Origin: Oxalobacteraceae bacterium UBA5157
GTDB lineage: Bacteria; Pseudomonadota; Gammaproteobacteria; Burkholderiales; Burkholderiaceae_D
Assembly: GCA_002415335.1 (NCBI GenBank)
Contig: DHXL01000068.1
Location: 1 to 5,652, forward strand
Reading direction: 5' to 3'
DNA length: 5,652 bases
Shown here: piece after piece, positions 1 through 5,652 of the stretch
Position numbering within the stretch: the stretch's first letter is position 1
Layout: the number at the start of each line of letters is the position of its first letter
Made by a program: the position numbers and the translations under genes
The notes under the pieces: generated by a model
Told to the model about the DNA's origin: nothing
Database searches by the model: none
What the model saw: only the letters and a program-made list of their open reading frames with translations

Positions 1-651
1 GGCCAGTTCGACAAGGCCGAAAAGATGATGACCGATAACCGCGTGCTATTTCATCGCATGGCCAATACGCTGAACTACCTCGACATCAAGACCGTCGTGG
101 TGTCGTGCGGCACCTGTTACGACCAGCTCGAAAGCTATGAATTCGACAAGATATTCCCGGGCAGCCGCATCATCGACATCCATGATTACCTGATGGAAAA
201 GGGCGTGAAGCTGGAAGGCGTCAACGGCACGCGCTACATGTATCACGAGCCTTGCCACAATCCGATGAAGATGCAGGATTCGGTCAAGACAGTCAATGCG
301 TTGATCAGCACGGTCGATAACGTGAAGATCGAAAAGAACGAGCGCTGCTGCGGTGAATCCGGCACGCTGGCGGTGACGCGTCCGGATGTCTCGACCCAGG
401 TGCGTTTCCGCAAGGAAGAAGAAATGATCAAGGGCGCGGACAAGTTGCGTGCGGATGGCTTTACCGGCGACATCAAGATACTGACGTCGTGCCCATCCTG
501 CCTGCAAGGCTTGACCCGCTACGACGACGATTCCGACACGACGGCCGATTACATCGTAATCGAGATGGCGAAGTATTTGCTCGGCGAGAACTGGATGCCG
601 GACTATGTCGCGAAGGCGAACAATGGCGGCATCGAACGCGTGCTGGTATAA
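1..651 (+). CDS. C-terminal part of a CCG-domain Fe-S oxidoreductase (probably the DUF3683 FAD/FMN dehydrogenase family)
   Basis: The reading frame is open from base 1, so the gene is truncated on the left and only its last 216 codons are visible. The cysteine pattern of the CCG family (GlcF / heterodisulfide reductase subunit B type) is clear: SCGTC at 103-117, HEPCH at 244-258, CCG at 346-354 and CPSC at 490-501. This gives C-x30-CCG-x45-CxxC. In this family these cysteines bind an Fe-S cluster that passes electrons between a flavin site and a partner or quinone. The following HIT and DUF971 genes match the surroundings of the very large Burkholderiales FAD/FMN-binding oxidoreductases with DUF3683 domains; that family assignment is inference, because the flavin domain lies outside the window. 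The substrate cannot be read from this fragment. The ATG codons at 25 and 28 are internal and not the true start. It ends 6 nt before the HIT gene, so the two are probably co-transcribed. Confidence 0.83.
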   Translation, partial: GQFDKAEKMMTDNRVLFHRMANTLNYLDIKTVVVSCGTCYDQLESYEFDKIFPGSRIIDIHDYLMEKGVKLEGVNGTRYMYHEPCHNPMKMQDSVKTVNALISTVDNVKIEKNERCCGESGTLAVTRPDVSTQVRFRKEEEMIKGADKLRADGFTGDIKILTSCPSCLQGLTRYDDDSDTTADYIVIEMAKYLLGENWMPDYVAKANNGGIERVLV

Positions 652-657
652 AGGGAC

Positions 658-1098
658 ATGATGTCGCCCGATCCAACATGTGAATTGTGTAATCATCCGG
701 GCGGCACGGTCGCCTATCGCGATGAGAAGTTGCGTGTGGTGCTGGTCGACGACGTGAACTATCCAGGATTTTGCCGGGTGATCTGGAACCGGCACGTCAA
801 GGAAATGACCGACTTGGCGGCGATGGAACGCGCGCACTTCATGGCGGTGGTGTGGTGCGTCGAGACGGCGTTGCGTGAAGTGATGCAACCCGACAAGATC
901 AATCTCGCCTGCCTCGGCAACATGACGCCGCACCTGCACTGGCATGTGATACCGCGCTATGCCGATGACGCGCAATTTCCGGGGCCGGTGTGGAGCGAGG
1001 CCCGGCGCATCCCAACCACGGCCAGCCTGGCGGCGCGCGGCGCGCTGTTGCCGCTGCTGCAGGCATCACTTGTTCGCCATGCCGAGCATGTCGCATAA
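658..1098 (+). CDS. HIT-family nucleotide hydrolase/transferase-like protein
   Basis: This 146-residue protein carries the histidine triad H-x-H-x-H as HLHWHVIPR, with H92, H94 and H96, preceded by the conserved GNMTP segment. In HIT proteins the central histidine is the nucleophile that forms a nucleotidyl intermediate, so the expected activity is cleavage of a dinucleoside polyphosphate or AMP-linked compound in the cytoplasm; the real substrate is unknown. A CxxC pair (C8, C11) near the N-terminus may bind metal, and the segment FPGFCRVIW-like (residues 36-43 here YPGFCRVI) is typical of this proteobacterial subfamily. The length is normal for a single HIT domain. Two ATGs stand in tandem at 658 and 661. 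The only Shine-Dalgarno-like string, AAGGGA at 651-656, is 1 nt from the first and 4 nt from the second, so translation may begin at 661. The close spacing to the upstream oxidoreductase implies an operon. Confidence 0.9.
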   Translation: MMSPDPTCELCNHPGGTVAYRDEKLRVVLVDDVNYPGFCRVIWNRHVKEMTDLAAMERAHFMAVVWCVETALREVMQPDKINLACLGNMTPHLHWHVIPRYADDAQFPGPVWSEARRIPTTASLAARGALLPLLQASLVRHAEHVA

Positions 1099-1103
1099 TA
1101 ATT

Positions 1104-1131
1104 CCTCACAATCAGCGCCTCACAATCAGCG
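1104..1131. repeat. Perfect 14-bp tandem direct repeat
   Basis: CCTCACAATCAGCG occurs at 1104-1117 and again, with no spacer, at 1118-1131. It fills half of the 55-nt gap between the HIT stop codon and the DUF971 start. The simplest explanation is a recent slippage duplication. It sits just upstream of the GGGA ribosome-binding-like string at 1141, so it changes the distance between the two genes but no coding sequence if DUF971 starts at 1154. Confidence 0.95.
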
Positions 1132-1153
1132 AACCTTACCGGGACAAACGAAC

Positions 1154-1588
1154 ATGACTGGATCCAAGCAAACCCCTGCGGCACCGGCACCGACCGCACT
1201 GACGGTGCGCAAGCAATCGCACGTGGTGGAAATCGCGTTCGACGACGGCGCCGCCTTCTCGCTGCCGTTCGAATTGCTGCGCGTTTATTCGCCGTCAGCC
1301 GAAGTGCGTGGCCACGGTCCGGGTCAGGAGACGCTACAGACCGGCAAGCGCAACGTCGAACTGACCGCGCTGGAACCGGTCGGCAATTACGCGGTCCAGC
1401 CGCATTTTTCCGATACGCACAACACTGGCATTTACGCGTGGGATTACTTGTACTGGCTGGGCGCGAATCAGGCGCAATTATGGGAAGACTACCTGCAACG
1501 ACTGGAAGCGGCCGGTTTCACGCGCGACAGCGGGCGCGACACGATAGCCGCGGTGGATGGCGGCGGTCATTGCGGACACAAGCATTAA
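1154..1588 (+). CDS. DUF971 / gamma-butyrobetaine hydroxylase-like N-terminal domain protein
   Basis: This 144-residue protein matches the small DUF971 (GBBH-like N-terminal, PF06155) family as I know it from Burkholderiales: LPFELLRVYSPSAEVRGHG at residues 37-55, GPGQETLQTGKR at 55-66, the NYAVQPHFSD stretch at 78-87, and GIYAWDYLYWLG at 92-103. The fold is the small N-terminal domain also found in gamma-butyrobetaine dioxygenases, and related domains occur in Fe-S-linked proteins. No enzymatic role is established for the stand-alone form. The tail GGGHCGHKH (136-144) is rich in His and Cys and could bind a metal. The start at 1154 was chosen because GGGA at 1141-1144 lies 9 nt upstream and the family homology begins shortly after. 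An ATG in frame at 1079 would overlap the HIT gene and add a low-complexity leader spanning the tandem repeat, which is less likely. In Burkholderiales the next gene is often ubiE; here it is jetA. Confidence 0.88.
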   Translation: MTGSKQTPAAPAPTALTVRKQSHVVEIAFDDGAAFSLPFELLRVYSPSAEVRGHGPGQETLQTGKRNVELTALEPVGNYAVQPHFSDTHNTGIYAWDYLYWLGANQAQLWEDYLQRLEAAGFTRDSGRDTIAAVDGGGHCGHKH

Positions 1589-1656
1589 AAACCCGCGTGG
1601 CCGAGACTGCAAGGAATTCTTGATTTGATCCCTGTCATTCACCCTTCCTTTCCGAC
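1589..1656 (+). promoter_or_regulatory. 68-nt spacer between the housekeeping genes and jetA, with a small inverted repeat
   Basis: No convincing sigma70 -35/-10 pair is visible. CAAG (1610-1613) and CTTG (1619-1622) form a 4-bp inverted repeat around GAATT, too short for a terminator and without a T-tract. The last 17 nt before the jetA ATG are pyrimidine-rich (CCCTTCCTTTCC) and contain no Shine-Dalgarno sequence. jetA is therefore either read through from the DUF971 operon or driven by a promoter I cannot recognise. If the defence genes were inserted into an older operon, the left boundary should fall in this spacer. Confidence 0.4.
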
Positions 1657-3177
1657 ATGATCGAGTCGTCGCTTAACGCGCGCGATCTGTTTCGGCACGT
1701 CAGCGCGGACAAGGCGCAGTTTTACCGCGTGATCATGGAAACGTTCGCGGCGGCCAAGCGCCAGTTCCGCCTGCATTTGCGCCCCGACGAAGTGCAAATC
1801 GAAGCGGACTGGCAAGGTGCGGCGCCACCGCTCGAAGAAATCCAATTGGCGCTATCGCAACTGGCGGAATGGGGCAACCTGGAATCGCAGCCGGACACCG
1901 CGCGCGTCTCCAGTATCGAAGACTTCTATCGTGCGCGTTTCCTGTATCGATTGTCGATAGGCGGGGAGGCGGTCGAAGCGGCCTTGGCGGTTTTTGCGCA
2001 GGCATTGAAACGGCGCGGCGAATTGCAGACCATCGCGCTCGAAGATATTTTCAACCGCCTCGAAGCCTTGCTGGCATTGGCGGAGGAACCGGTTCCGGAC
2101 GCCGTGAAAGTGCATGAAGTCTTGCGCGACCTGGTGCGTGTATTCGAGGGGCTAGCCGACAACGCGCAAGCTTTCATGGCCGGTGTTGCGCGCACGATAG
2201 AGTTGCAGCAAGCCGATATCAAGGCAGTACTGGCTTACAAGCAGCGGCTGATCGATTATCTGGAACGCTTCATCGGCGATCTGGTCGCGCGTTCCGGCGC
2301 GATCGCGCAACGCATCACCGCACTGGCGCCGCGTATCGAACCGCTGTTGTGGCAAGCCGCCAATCGCGAATCGCGCGACGCCGCGCCGGGTGATATTTAC
2401 GAGCAAACCGATGCGCTGCAACAGCGTCTGCACAGTTGGCGCGAGCGCTGGCGCGGCCTGCGCCGCTGGTTCGTCAGCGAAGACCATCTCCAGGCCCAAT
2501 CCGAACTGCTGCGTGCAAAGGCGCGTGCGGCGATTCCACAATTGCTGGCGGCGGTGGCTGCACTGAACGAGCGGCGTAGCGGACGCAGCGATCGTTCCGC
2601 CGATTTCAGGGTGCTGGCGCGTTGGTTCGCCGATACCGAAAGCGACGCCGATGCGCATCGACTGTGGCGCGTCGCGTTTGCATTGAATCCAGCGCGGCAT
2701 TTGAGTCTGCAGGTTCCCGCCGAAGATGTGCCCGCGTCGACGCCATGGGCCGATGCGCCGGTCGTGGTGGTCCATCCGCGTCTGCGCGAACGCGGCGAGA
2801 TCGCACCGCGCGGTCCTGCGCCGCACGTGAAGGACCGCGCTGCCGCGCGCGCCATGCTGGCGAGCCAGATTGCCGAAGAACGGGCACAGGTCGAGGCGGC
2901 ACGCCTGATGCTCGCCACTGGCAATGCGACCCGACTGTCCGAATTGGGACGGCTCGACGTGCACGCATTCCGTTTGTTCCTGGCTTTACTGGGTGAAGCA
3001 TTGGCCGCACAGACGACACCTGCTCAAACGGTGACGCGGCAAACCGCCGATGGCTTGCTGCACATCCGGCTCGAACCCTTGAGTGCCGATTCGCATGCCG
3101 CGATCGAAACCGAACTCGGCGTGTTTGCCGGACGTGATCACTTGGTCACGATTACGCCGGCACCGGAGGTGCAATGA
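1657..3177 (+). CDS. jetA: Wadjet type II JetA (DUF2397 / TIGR02677 family), predicted kleisin subunit
   Basis: The 506-residue product matches the TIGR02677/DUF2397 family along its length. It opens with FRHVSADKAQFYRVIMETF (12-30), then RQFRLHLRPDEV (35-46), QLAEWGNLESQPDTARV (68-84) and SIEDFYRARFLYRLS (86-100). The middle is strongly helical (about 150-300), followed by FRVLARWF (317-324), AHRLWRVAFALNPARHL (333-349) and VHPRLRERGEIAPRGP (372-387). In Wadjet systems JetA is the kleisin-like linker that, with JetB, bridges the SMC ATPase JetC. The complex acts in the cytoplasm against foreign circular DNA. This mechanism is known for type I; applying it to this family is inference. The length is normal and no frameshift or stop is seen. 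The start is set by an in-frame TGA at 1621 and by family homology beginning within about 12 residues. No Shine-Dalgarno precedes it. It overlaps jetB by 4 nt, which implies translational coupling. Confidence 0.88.
   Translation: MIESSLNARDLFRHVSADKAQFYRVIMETFAAAKRQFRLHLRPDEVQIEADWQGAAPPLEEIQLALSQLAEWGNLESQPDTARVSSIEDFYRARFLYRLSIGGEAVEAALAVFAQALKRRGELQTIALEDIFNRLEALLALAEEPVPDAVKVHEVLRDLVRVFEGLADNAQAFMAGVARTIELQQADIKAVLAYKQRLIDYLERFIGDLVARSGAIAQRITALAPRIEPLLWQAANRESRDAAPGDIYEQTDALQQRLHSWRERWRGLRRWFVSEDHLQAQSELLRAKARAAIPQLLAAVAALNERRSGRSDRSADFRVLARWFADTESDADAHRLWRVAFALNPARHLSLQVPAEDVPASTPWADAPVVVVHPRLRERGEIAPRGPAPHVKDRAAARAMLASQIAEERAQVEAARLMLATGNATRLSELGRLDVHAFRLFLALLGEALAAQTTPAQTVTRQTADGLLHIRLEPLSADSHAAIETELGVFAGRDHLVTITPAPEVQ
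3165..3170 (+). promoter_or_regulatory. Strong ribosome-binding site for jetB inside the end of jetA
   Basis: GGAGGT ends 3 nt before the jetB ATG at 3174, within the last codons of jetA. It is the best Shine-Dalgarno match in the window. Together with the ATGA stop/start overlap it fixes the jetB start and suggests coupled translation of the two subunits. jetA itself has no such site, so JetB could be made at a higher rate than JetA, as expected if more KITE than kleisin is needed; that last point is inference. Confidence 0.75.
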
Positions 3178-4439
3178 CAGAGGTGCGCGATGATGTGCGT
3201 GAGATCAACAGCGTACTCGCGAAGCATCGCGACCAGGAACGCCGCGATGCCTTGCGTGCGTTGTTGATGCAACCCTTGATGAGCGCCGCACACGGCAACT
3301 TTGCCGCCGTGCGGCGTCATGCCGACGACCTGCGCGAATGGTTCGCGCACGCCACCGGCTGGATTTTGCATGTTGAACGCGATTGCGCGCGCCTCTACAA
3401 ACGTCCCGCCGATTTGCGCGACGCCACGCGCGGTGCACCGCATTTCGATCGGTGTCGCTATGTGTTGTTCTGCCTCGCCTGCGCTGTGCTGGAACGCGCC
3501 GAACCGCAAATCACCTTGCGTGCCTTGGGCGAACGTCTGCTGGCGCTGGCAGCCGAACCGGAACTGGCCGAGCGAGGTTTTTCATTCATGCTGGAAGCGC
3601 AACACGAGCGGCGCGACCTGGTCAACGTCTGCCGCTATTTGCTTGAACTCGGCGTGCTGCATCGTGTCGCAGGCGACGAAGACGCGTTTGTGTCGCGCGC
3701 CGGCGATGCATTGTATGACGTGCAGCGACGGATGCTTGCCAGCCTGCTGGCGGCGGTGCGCGGTCCCTCGACCTGGCCCGCCGGCAGCGCGCCGGAACAT
3801 CTCGATGCGCGCCTGGCTGCGATGGTTGACGAGTACGCGCCGGAAAACGACGAAGGCCGGCGCAGCGCGATGCGGCATCATTTATCGCGCCGTTTACTCG
3901 ATGATCCTGTCGTGTACTTCGAGGACCTCGACGCCGAGTTGCGCGCTTATCTGCAGAATCAGCGCGGTCCCCTGGCGACACGCCTGTGCGACGCCAGCGG
4001 GCTGCTACCCGAGCAGCGCGCCGAAGGGCTGGCGCTGGTGGACGAGAGCGGTGACCTGACTGATACCGCGATGCCGGCGATCGGCACCGCTTCGCACATC
4101 ACGCTGCTGGTGGCCGAATTCCTGGCCAAGGAATTGGCCGACCCCCGCCGCACCGATCCGGTCCGCGCGATCGCCGAATCCGAAATCGCGGTGTTTATCA
4201 TGCAGAGCACGGCCGAATACGGACGCTACTGGAGCAAGGCCGCGCGCGAACCGGGCGCCGAGAAAGAATTGGCGCGCGATGCATTGCGGCGGTTGGCCAT
4301 GTTGCGTTTGATCGAATGGCGCGACGCGGTGGTGCGACCGTTGCCGGCGTTGGCCCGGTTTGCGTTGGGGGCACCGGAGTTGAAGGATTCGGAGACGGCT
4401 GGCGGCGGGAAAACGAAAGAGCAGCCCAGTCTTTTTTGA
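3174..4439 (+). CDS. jetB: Wadjet type II JetB (DUF2398 / TIGR02678 family), predicted KITE-like subunit
   Basis: The 421-residue product matches the TIGR02678/DUF2398 family: an N-terminal helical part with RRDALRALLMQPLM (23-36), FAAVRRHADDLREWFAHATGW (43-63), FDRCRYVLFCLACAVLE (91-107), then LLDDPVVYFEDLD (241-253), LQNQRGPLATRL (260-271), EGLALVDESGDLTDTAMP (284-301), HITLLVAEFLAKEL (308-321) and a last segment LRRLAMLRLIEW through PLPALARFALG (371-399). By analogy with type I Wadjet, JetB is the winged-helix KITE partner that binds the JetA kleisin and supports SMC loop extrusion. The length is full for the family. The start is fixed by the strong GGAGGT and the 4-nt overlap with jetA. 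Residues 403-421 are a hydrophilic Gly/Lys tail ending in QPSLF at 417-421, which resembles a beta-sliding-clamp-binding motif and is reported separately. The expected downstream partners jetC and jetD are not present next to it. Confidence 0.88.
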   Translation: MTEVRDDVREINSVLAKHRDQERRDALRALLMQPLMSAAHGNFAAVRRHADDLREWFAHATGWILHVERDCARLYKRPADLRDATRGAPHFDRCRYVLFCLACAVLERAEPQITLRALGERLLALAAEPELAERGFSFMLEAQHERRDLVNVCRYLLELGVLHRVAGDEDAFVSRAGDALYDVQRRMLASLLAAVRGPSTWPAGSAPEHLDARLAAMVDEYAPENDEGRRSAMRHHLSRRLLDDPVVYFEDLDAELRAYLQNQRGPLATRLCDASGLLPEQRAEGLALVDESGDLTDTAMPAIGTASHITLLVAEFLAKELADPRRTDPVRAIAESEIAVFIMQSTAEYGRYWSKAAREPGAEKELARDALRRLAMLRLIEWRDAVVRPLPALARFALGAPELKDSETAGGGKTKEQPSLF

Positions 4440-4445
4440 TTTTTT
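4397..4445 (+). terminator. Possible weak terminator / T-tracts at the end of jetB
   Basis: GGCTG (4397-4401) can pair with CAGCC (4422-4426) across a 20-nt loop, followed 5 nt later by T6 at 4432-4437 and a second T6 at 4440-4445. The stem is only 5 bp and the loop is large, so intrinsic termination would be weak; the twin T-tracts are the clearer sign. The hairpin lies inside the last codons of jetB. If it works, it would separate the jetAB transcript from the helicase gene, which has its own TATAAT box. Confidence 0.25.
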
Positions 4446-4579
4446 CGGGTTGTTTATCGACGAAGTCCACGCCTTTCCTGCAAACATTGCGTCCATAGGG
4501 CCCCAGCGCTCGGCGCCGTGCTCGGTACGTATAATTTAACTCCCAATTCGCCATATCAATCTGCCTCGAGCCCAAGCCC
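4440..4579 (+). promoter_or_regulatory. Intergenic region with a TATAAT -10 box upstream of the SNF2 gene
   Basis: TATAAT at 4530-4535 is a perfect sigma70 -10 hexamer, placing a transcript start near 4542 and leaving a leader of roughly 38 nt. At the matching -35 position (about 4507-4513) there is no TTGACA-like sequence and there is no TGn extension, so an activator may be needed. The hexamer GCTCGG occurs at 4508-4513 and 4520-4525, 12 bp apart, on either side of a palindromic CGGCGCCG (4511-4518, overlapping the first copy); this could be a regulator site. No remnant of an SMC or nuclease gene is visible in this 140-bp stretch. Confidence 0.5.
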
Positions 4580-5652
4580 ATGCCACCGCCAAAAAAAACC
4601 GCCGCAACCCGCCCCACCCGCAAACCAAAAAACAAAGCACCCGCCGAACCCAAGCTTTCACGCTCACGTCCGCCCGAAGACATGTCCGCCGTCGAATGGC
4701 AGATTCGCCTGCGTCGCCAATTCGGTCGCGAGCAATCCTTCGTGCTGGAAAATATCGGCGAGGAACAGGTCTTTTCGGATTTTTTTGTCACCAATCCCGA
4801 CAGCGGCAGTCGCTATCGGGTCGCGATTCGGGGCGTCATGACCGGCGTGAACTTTTGTTCCTGCCCCGATTTTGCGACCAACGGCCTGGGTACCTGCAAA
4901 CATATCGAATTCACTTTGGCGCGCATCGAAGCAAGGCGTGGCGGCAAGACGGCGTTGAAGGGGGGCTTTCATCCGTCCTATGGCGAAATTTATTTGCACT
5001 ATGGCGAGGTGCGCAGCCTGCGCTTTCGCGCGGGAGCGGACTGTCCGCCGGCACTCGTCCGAAGTGCCGGGAAACTGTTCGACCAGCGAGCCGGCGGCGT
5101 CTTGCGCGAGGCGCAGTTGTCCAAGCTGGATGACTTTGTCACCGTAGCGCAAAAGACCGGACACGACGTGCGCTGCTATCAGGACGCAATGGCCTTTATG
5201 GCTGACCTGCGCGACACCGAAGCGCGGCATCTGGCCTTGGACCACGCTTTTCCGGAAGGCGCACGCAGCCCCGCGTTGGCGGCCTTGCTCAACACACCGC
5301 TGTATCCCTATCAAGCCGCCGGCGCGTTATTCGCGGCACGCGCCGGACGTGCGCTGATCGGCGATGAAATGGGGCTGGGCAAAACGATACAAGCGATCGC
5401 CGCCGCGGAATTATTGTCGCGCCACTGCGGCGTACAGCGCGTGCTGATCGTTTGCCCGACCTCGCTCAAGCATCAATGGCAGCGTGAAATTAAGCGCTTC
5501 TCGACGCGCGACGCGCAGGTTATTCACGGACAGCGACCGGTACGCCAGCGTCAGTATCAGGAGGAGCGCTACTGCAAGATCACCAACTACGAAACCCTGG
5601 CGCGCGACCTTGACCTGATCGCCGGCTGGTCACCCGACCTGGTGATCGTCGA
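4580..5652 (+). CDS. SWIM zinc-finger SNF2-type DEAD/DEAH helicase, N-terminal part, truncated by the window edge
   Basis: The frame is open from 4580 to the end: 357 full codons, cut in the middle of the first motif II residue. Residues 1-35 are a basic, Pro/Lys-rich, probably disordered tail. A SWIM zinc finger follows, with C93-x-C95 and C106-x-H108 as ligands, in FCSCPDFATNGLGTCKH. A linker of about 130 residues leads to LYPYQAAGALFAARAGRALI, then motif I GDEMGLGKT (261-269, K268), motif Ia VLIVCPTSLKHQW, TNYETLARD (motif Ib region), and DLVIVD/E, where motif II begins. This is the ATP-binding lobe of a SNF2-family double-stranded DNA translocase; the second RecA lobe should follow outside the window. 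SNF2 proteins recur in defence systems such as DISARM, so a defence role beside jetAB is plausible inference. No good Shine-Dalgarno precedes the ATG at 4580 (only GAG at 4568-4570). The ATG at 4682 (M35) is an alternative start that keeps both domains. An A8 run sits in codons 4-7. Confidence 0.88.
   Translation, partial: MPPPKKTAATRPTRKPKNKAPAEPKLSRSRPPEDMSAVEWQIRLRRQFGREQSFVLENIGEEQVFSDFFVTNPDSGSRYRVAIRGVMTGVNFCSCPDFATNGLGTCKHIEFTLARIEARRGGKTALKGGFHPSYGEIYLHYGEVRSLRFRAGADCPPALVRSAGKLFDQRAGGVLREAQLSKLDDFVTVAQKTGHDVRCYQDAMAFMADLRDTEARHLALDHAFPEGARSPALAALLNTPLYPYQAAGALFAARAGRALIGDEMGLGKTIQAIAAAELLSRHCGVQRVLIVCPTSLKHQWQREIKRFSTRDAQVIHGQRPVRQRQYQEERYCKITNYETLARDLDLIAGWSPDLVIV
4591..4598 (+). 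repeat. A8 homopolymer in the first codons of the SNF2 gene
   Basis: Eight adenines span codons 4 to 7 (CCA AAA AAA ACC) of the helicase frame beginning at 4580. Such runs can slip in replication or transcription. A gain or loss of one base would destroy the frame from the 4580 start, while a start at 4682 would be unaffected. Confidence 0.9.

Noticed and set aside
46..975. A 309-codon open frame on the minus strand across the oxidoreductase end and the HIT gene
   Set aside because: It lies opposite two clearly recognised genes, is His/Arg-rich as expected for a GC-rich antisense shadow, and spans the gap between them with no domain I recognise.
959..1153. Long N-terminal extension of the DUF971 protein
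   Set aside because: The extra 65 residues overlap the HIT gene, are Arg/Cys-rich like an out-of-frame read, and lie outside the family domain; a start at 1154 has a better-placed GGGA.
1610..1622. CAAG-GAATT-CTTG inverted repeat as a terminator or operator
   Set aside because: The stem is 4 bp with no following T-run, so it is too weak to support a functional call by itself.
2152..2964. A 270-codon minus-strand open frame inside jetA
   Set aside because: It is fully embedded in a convincing family member and has shadow-like composition; the same applies to the other minus-strand frames in jetA and jetB.
4440..4579. Decayed jetC remnant between jetB and the helicase
   Set aside because: The spacer is only 140 bp, and the frame I read through it showed no Walker or coiled-coil-like sequence before a stop; an SMC gene of this family is several kilobases long.
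4518..4841. A plus-strand 107-codon frame beginning with GTG before the TATAAT box
   Set aside because: It would start upstream of the likely transcript start, overlaps the helicase in another frame and is a Pro/Lys low-complexity shadow.
4664..5314. A 216-codon minus-strand open frame opposite the helicase
   Set aside because: The plus strand carries the SWIM finger and SNF2 motifs through this region, and the antisense product has no recognisable motif.

Overview
The window looks like a beta-proteobacterial chromosome, most likely order Burkholderiales. The DNA is GC-rich with strong GC-biased third positions. The first three genes (C-terminus of a large Fe-S/flavin oxidoreductase, a HIT-family protein, a DUF971 protein) match a neighbourhood I know from Burkholderiales. 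All credible genes are on the + strand.

Left part (1-1588), ordinary chromosomal genes: the end of a CCG-type Fe-S oxidoreductase, a HIT-domain nucleotide hydrolase 6 nt downstream, and a short DUF971 protein. The HIT-DUF971 gap carries a perfect 14-bp tandem duplication.

Middle part (1657-4439), defence genes: two genes overlapping by 4 nt (ATGA) encode a DUF2397/TIGR02677 protein and a DUF2398/TIGR02678 protein. These are the JetA and JetB subunits of a type II Wadjet system. Wadjet is an SMC-like complex that, in the best-studied type I form, extrudes and cuts plasmid-sized circular DNA. JetA is expected to be the kleisin and JetB the KITE-like partner of the SMC ATPase JetC; JetD is the nuclease. 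Both genes look full-length and intact.

Right part (4440-5652): jetC (TIGR02680) and jetD (TIGR02679) do not follow jetB here. After a 140-bp spacer with T-tracts and a consensus TATAAT box comes the start of a SWIM zinc-finger plus SNF2-type helicase. It runs off the right edge at its DEAD/DEAH motif II.

The main question raised is whether the missing SMC and nuclease lie beyond the helicase, giving a helicase-interrupted Wadjet operon, or whether JetA-JetB works with the SNF2 protein instead. A second lead is the JetB C-terminus, which ends in a Gly-rich linker followed by QPSLF, close to the bacterial sliding-clamp-binding motif.
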